Shown: positions 5,015-5,372 of the stretch, in pieces
Position numbering within the stretch: the stretch's first letter is position 1
Layout: every line of letters begins with the position of its first letter
Assembly: GCA_947452525.1 (NCBI GenBank)
Contig: CANGCW010000075.1
Location: forward strand, 1-5,372
DNA: 5,372 bases
Source: Actinomycetota bacterium
Lineage (GTDB): Bacteria > Actinomycetota > Actinomycetes > Nanopelagicales > Nanopelagicaceae
Direction of reading: 5' to 3'
Translations under genes and position numbers: made by a program
Notes under the pieces: model-generated
Told to the model about the DNA's origin: nothing
What the model saw: the letters and a program-made list of their open reading frames with translations, nothing else
Databases searched by the model: none

Positions 5015-5372
5015 CTAGAAGATGGTCTTAAGGACCTCTGCGGTCCACTGAATAATCGAAGTATCCCCTACTTCAGCGCCCTCGAGCCAATTTGGCGCCA
5101 CTTTCCGTGCAACCAACACGGCACGGGTGGCGCTTTTCACCACAGTTCCAGGGTACATGCGGGCAATTTTCAACTCTGTGGATTCTGGGAGCACCACTGG
5201 CGAGAGCTTCAAGTACTTGCCCTGGATCATGACCTCCGTCAGGCCCTTCCCCTTCGCAAATGCTCGGATATGGGCGATCTGAATCAGGGTCTGCGCCTCC
5301 TGCGGCATTTCACCAAAGCGATCCACCAACTCTTCAACGATCGTCTTCAACTCTGATCCTTCCTTCACATCA
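5015..5372 (-). CDS. mfd: Transcription-repair coupling factor Mfd, C-terminal end only
   Basis: Mfd displaces RNA polymerase stalled at DNA lesions and recruits UvrA for nucleotide excision repair. The window holds only the last 118 codons; the RNA-polymerase-interacting and helicase domains lie beyond the window end. The segment ELVDRFGEMPQEAQTLIQIAHIR matches the start of the C-terminal TRCF domain (D7), whose general pattern is EL.DRFG.LP..v..Ll.iA.lR, and the protein stops soon after an aromatic/hydrophobic tail (IIQWTAEVLKTIF), as is usual. In the full protein this domain holds the UvrA-binding surface in check. The stop is 14 nt before the lipoprotein start, and its position ahead of mazG and eno is the actinobacterial arrangement. 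The GTG at 5368 is an internal codon, not a start. Identification rests on a short fragment plus gene order. Confidence 0.9.
   Translation of the reverse strand, partial: DVKEGSELKTIVEELVDRFGEMPQEAQTLIQIAHIRAFAKGKGLTEVMIQGKYLKLSPVVLPESTELKIARMYPGTVVKSATRAVLVARKVAPNWLEGAEVGDTSIIQWTAEVLKTIF

Noticed and set aside
4982..5356. 124-codon plus-strand open frame opposite mfd
   Set aside because: It is fully antisense to the recognisable Mfd C-terminus, shows no family motif, and has no convincing SD.

Overview
The window is a compact, one-directional stretch of actinobacterial core chromosome. All eight supported genes lie on the minus strand, so transcription runs from high to low coordinates. The order is mfd (3' end only), a SurA_N-like lipoprotein, mazG, eno, an FtsB/DivIC-like division gene, a DUF501 gene, a Ppx/GppA phosphatase and a family 5 uracil-DNA glycosylase cut by the window start. 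The run mfd–(lipoprotein)–mazG–eno–divIC–DUF501–ppx is a familiar Actinobacteria synteny block; DUF501 and the small DivIC-type protein beside eno are especially diagnostic. Base composition looks close to 50% GC by eye, low for the phylum, and intergenic gaps are very short. This would suit a small-genome planktonic actinobacterium (for example Nanopelagicales/acI or a related aquatic lineage), but that placement is inference; only the phylum is well supported.

Layout, read in transcription order. From 5372 to 4389: the Mfd C-terminus and, 14 nt later, a lipoprotein whose likely start is a GTG at 5000. From 4362 to 3688: MazG, with an intact first nucleotide-pyrophosphohydrolase domain and an eroded second one. 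From 3687 to 3588: a 100-nt gap, the longest in the window, holding a perfect 8-bp hairpin and the eno ribosome binding site. From 3587 to 2304: a complete enolase with all catalytic and metal residues. From 2252 to 1: divIC, DUF501, ppx and udg, closely packed with gaps of 26 nt or less; DUF501 and ppx overlap by 10 nt, and ppx and udg are 2 nt apart. These four probably share one transcript.

The gene set is housekeeping: transcription-coupled repair (Mfd), nucleotide-pool cleaning (MazG), glycolysis (Eno), septum formation (DivIC), polyphosphate/(p)ppGpp turnover (Ppx/GppA) and uracil excision (UDG). No RNA gene, mobile element, CRISPR array or phage gene is visible, and there is no gene-free stretch longer than 300 bases. 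I see no new biological system. Points worth a second look are small: two palindromes inside udg (one resembling an actinobacterial LexA box core), an in-frame 7-codon duplication in ppx, the degenerate second MazG domain, the eno leader hairpin, and two start-site corrections.
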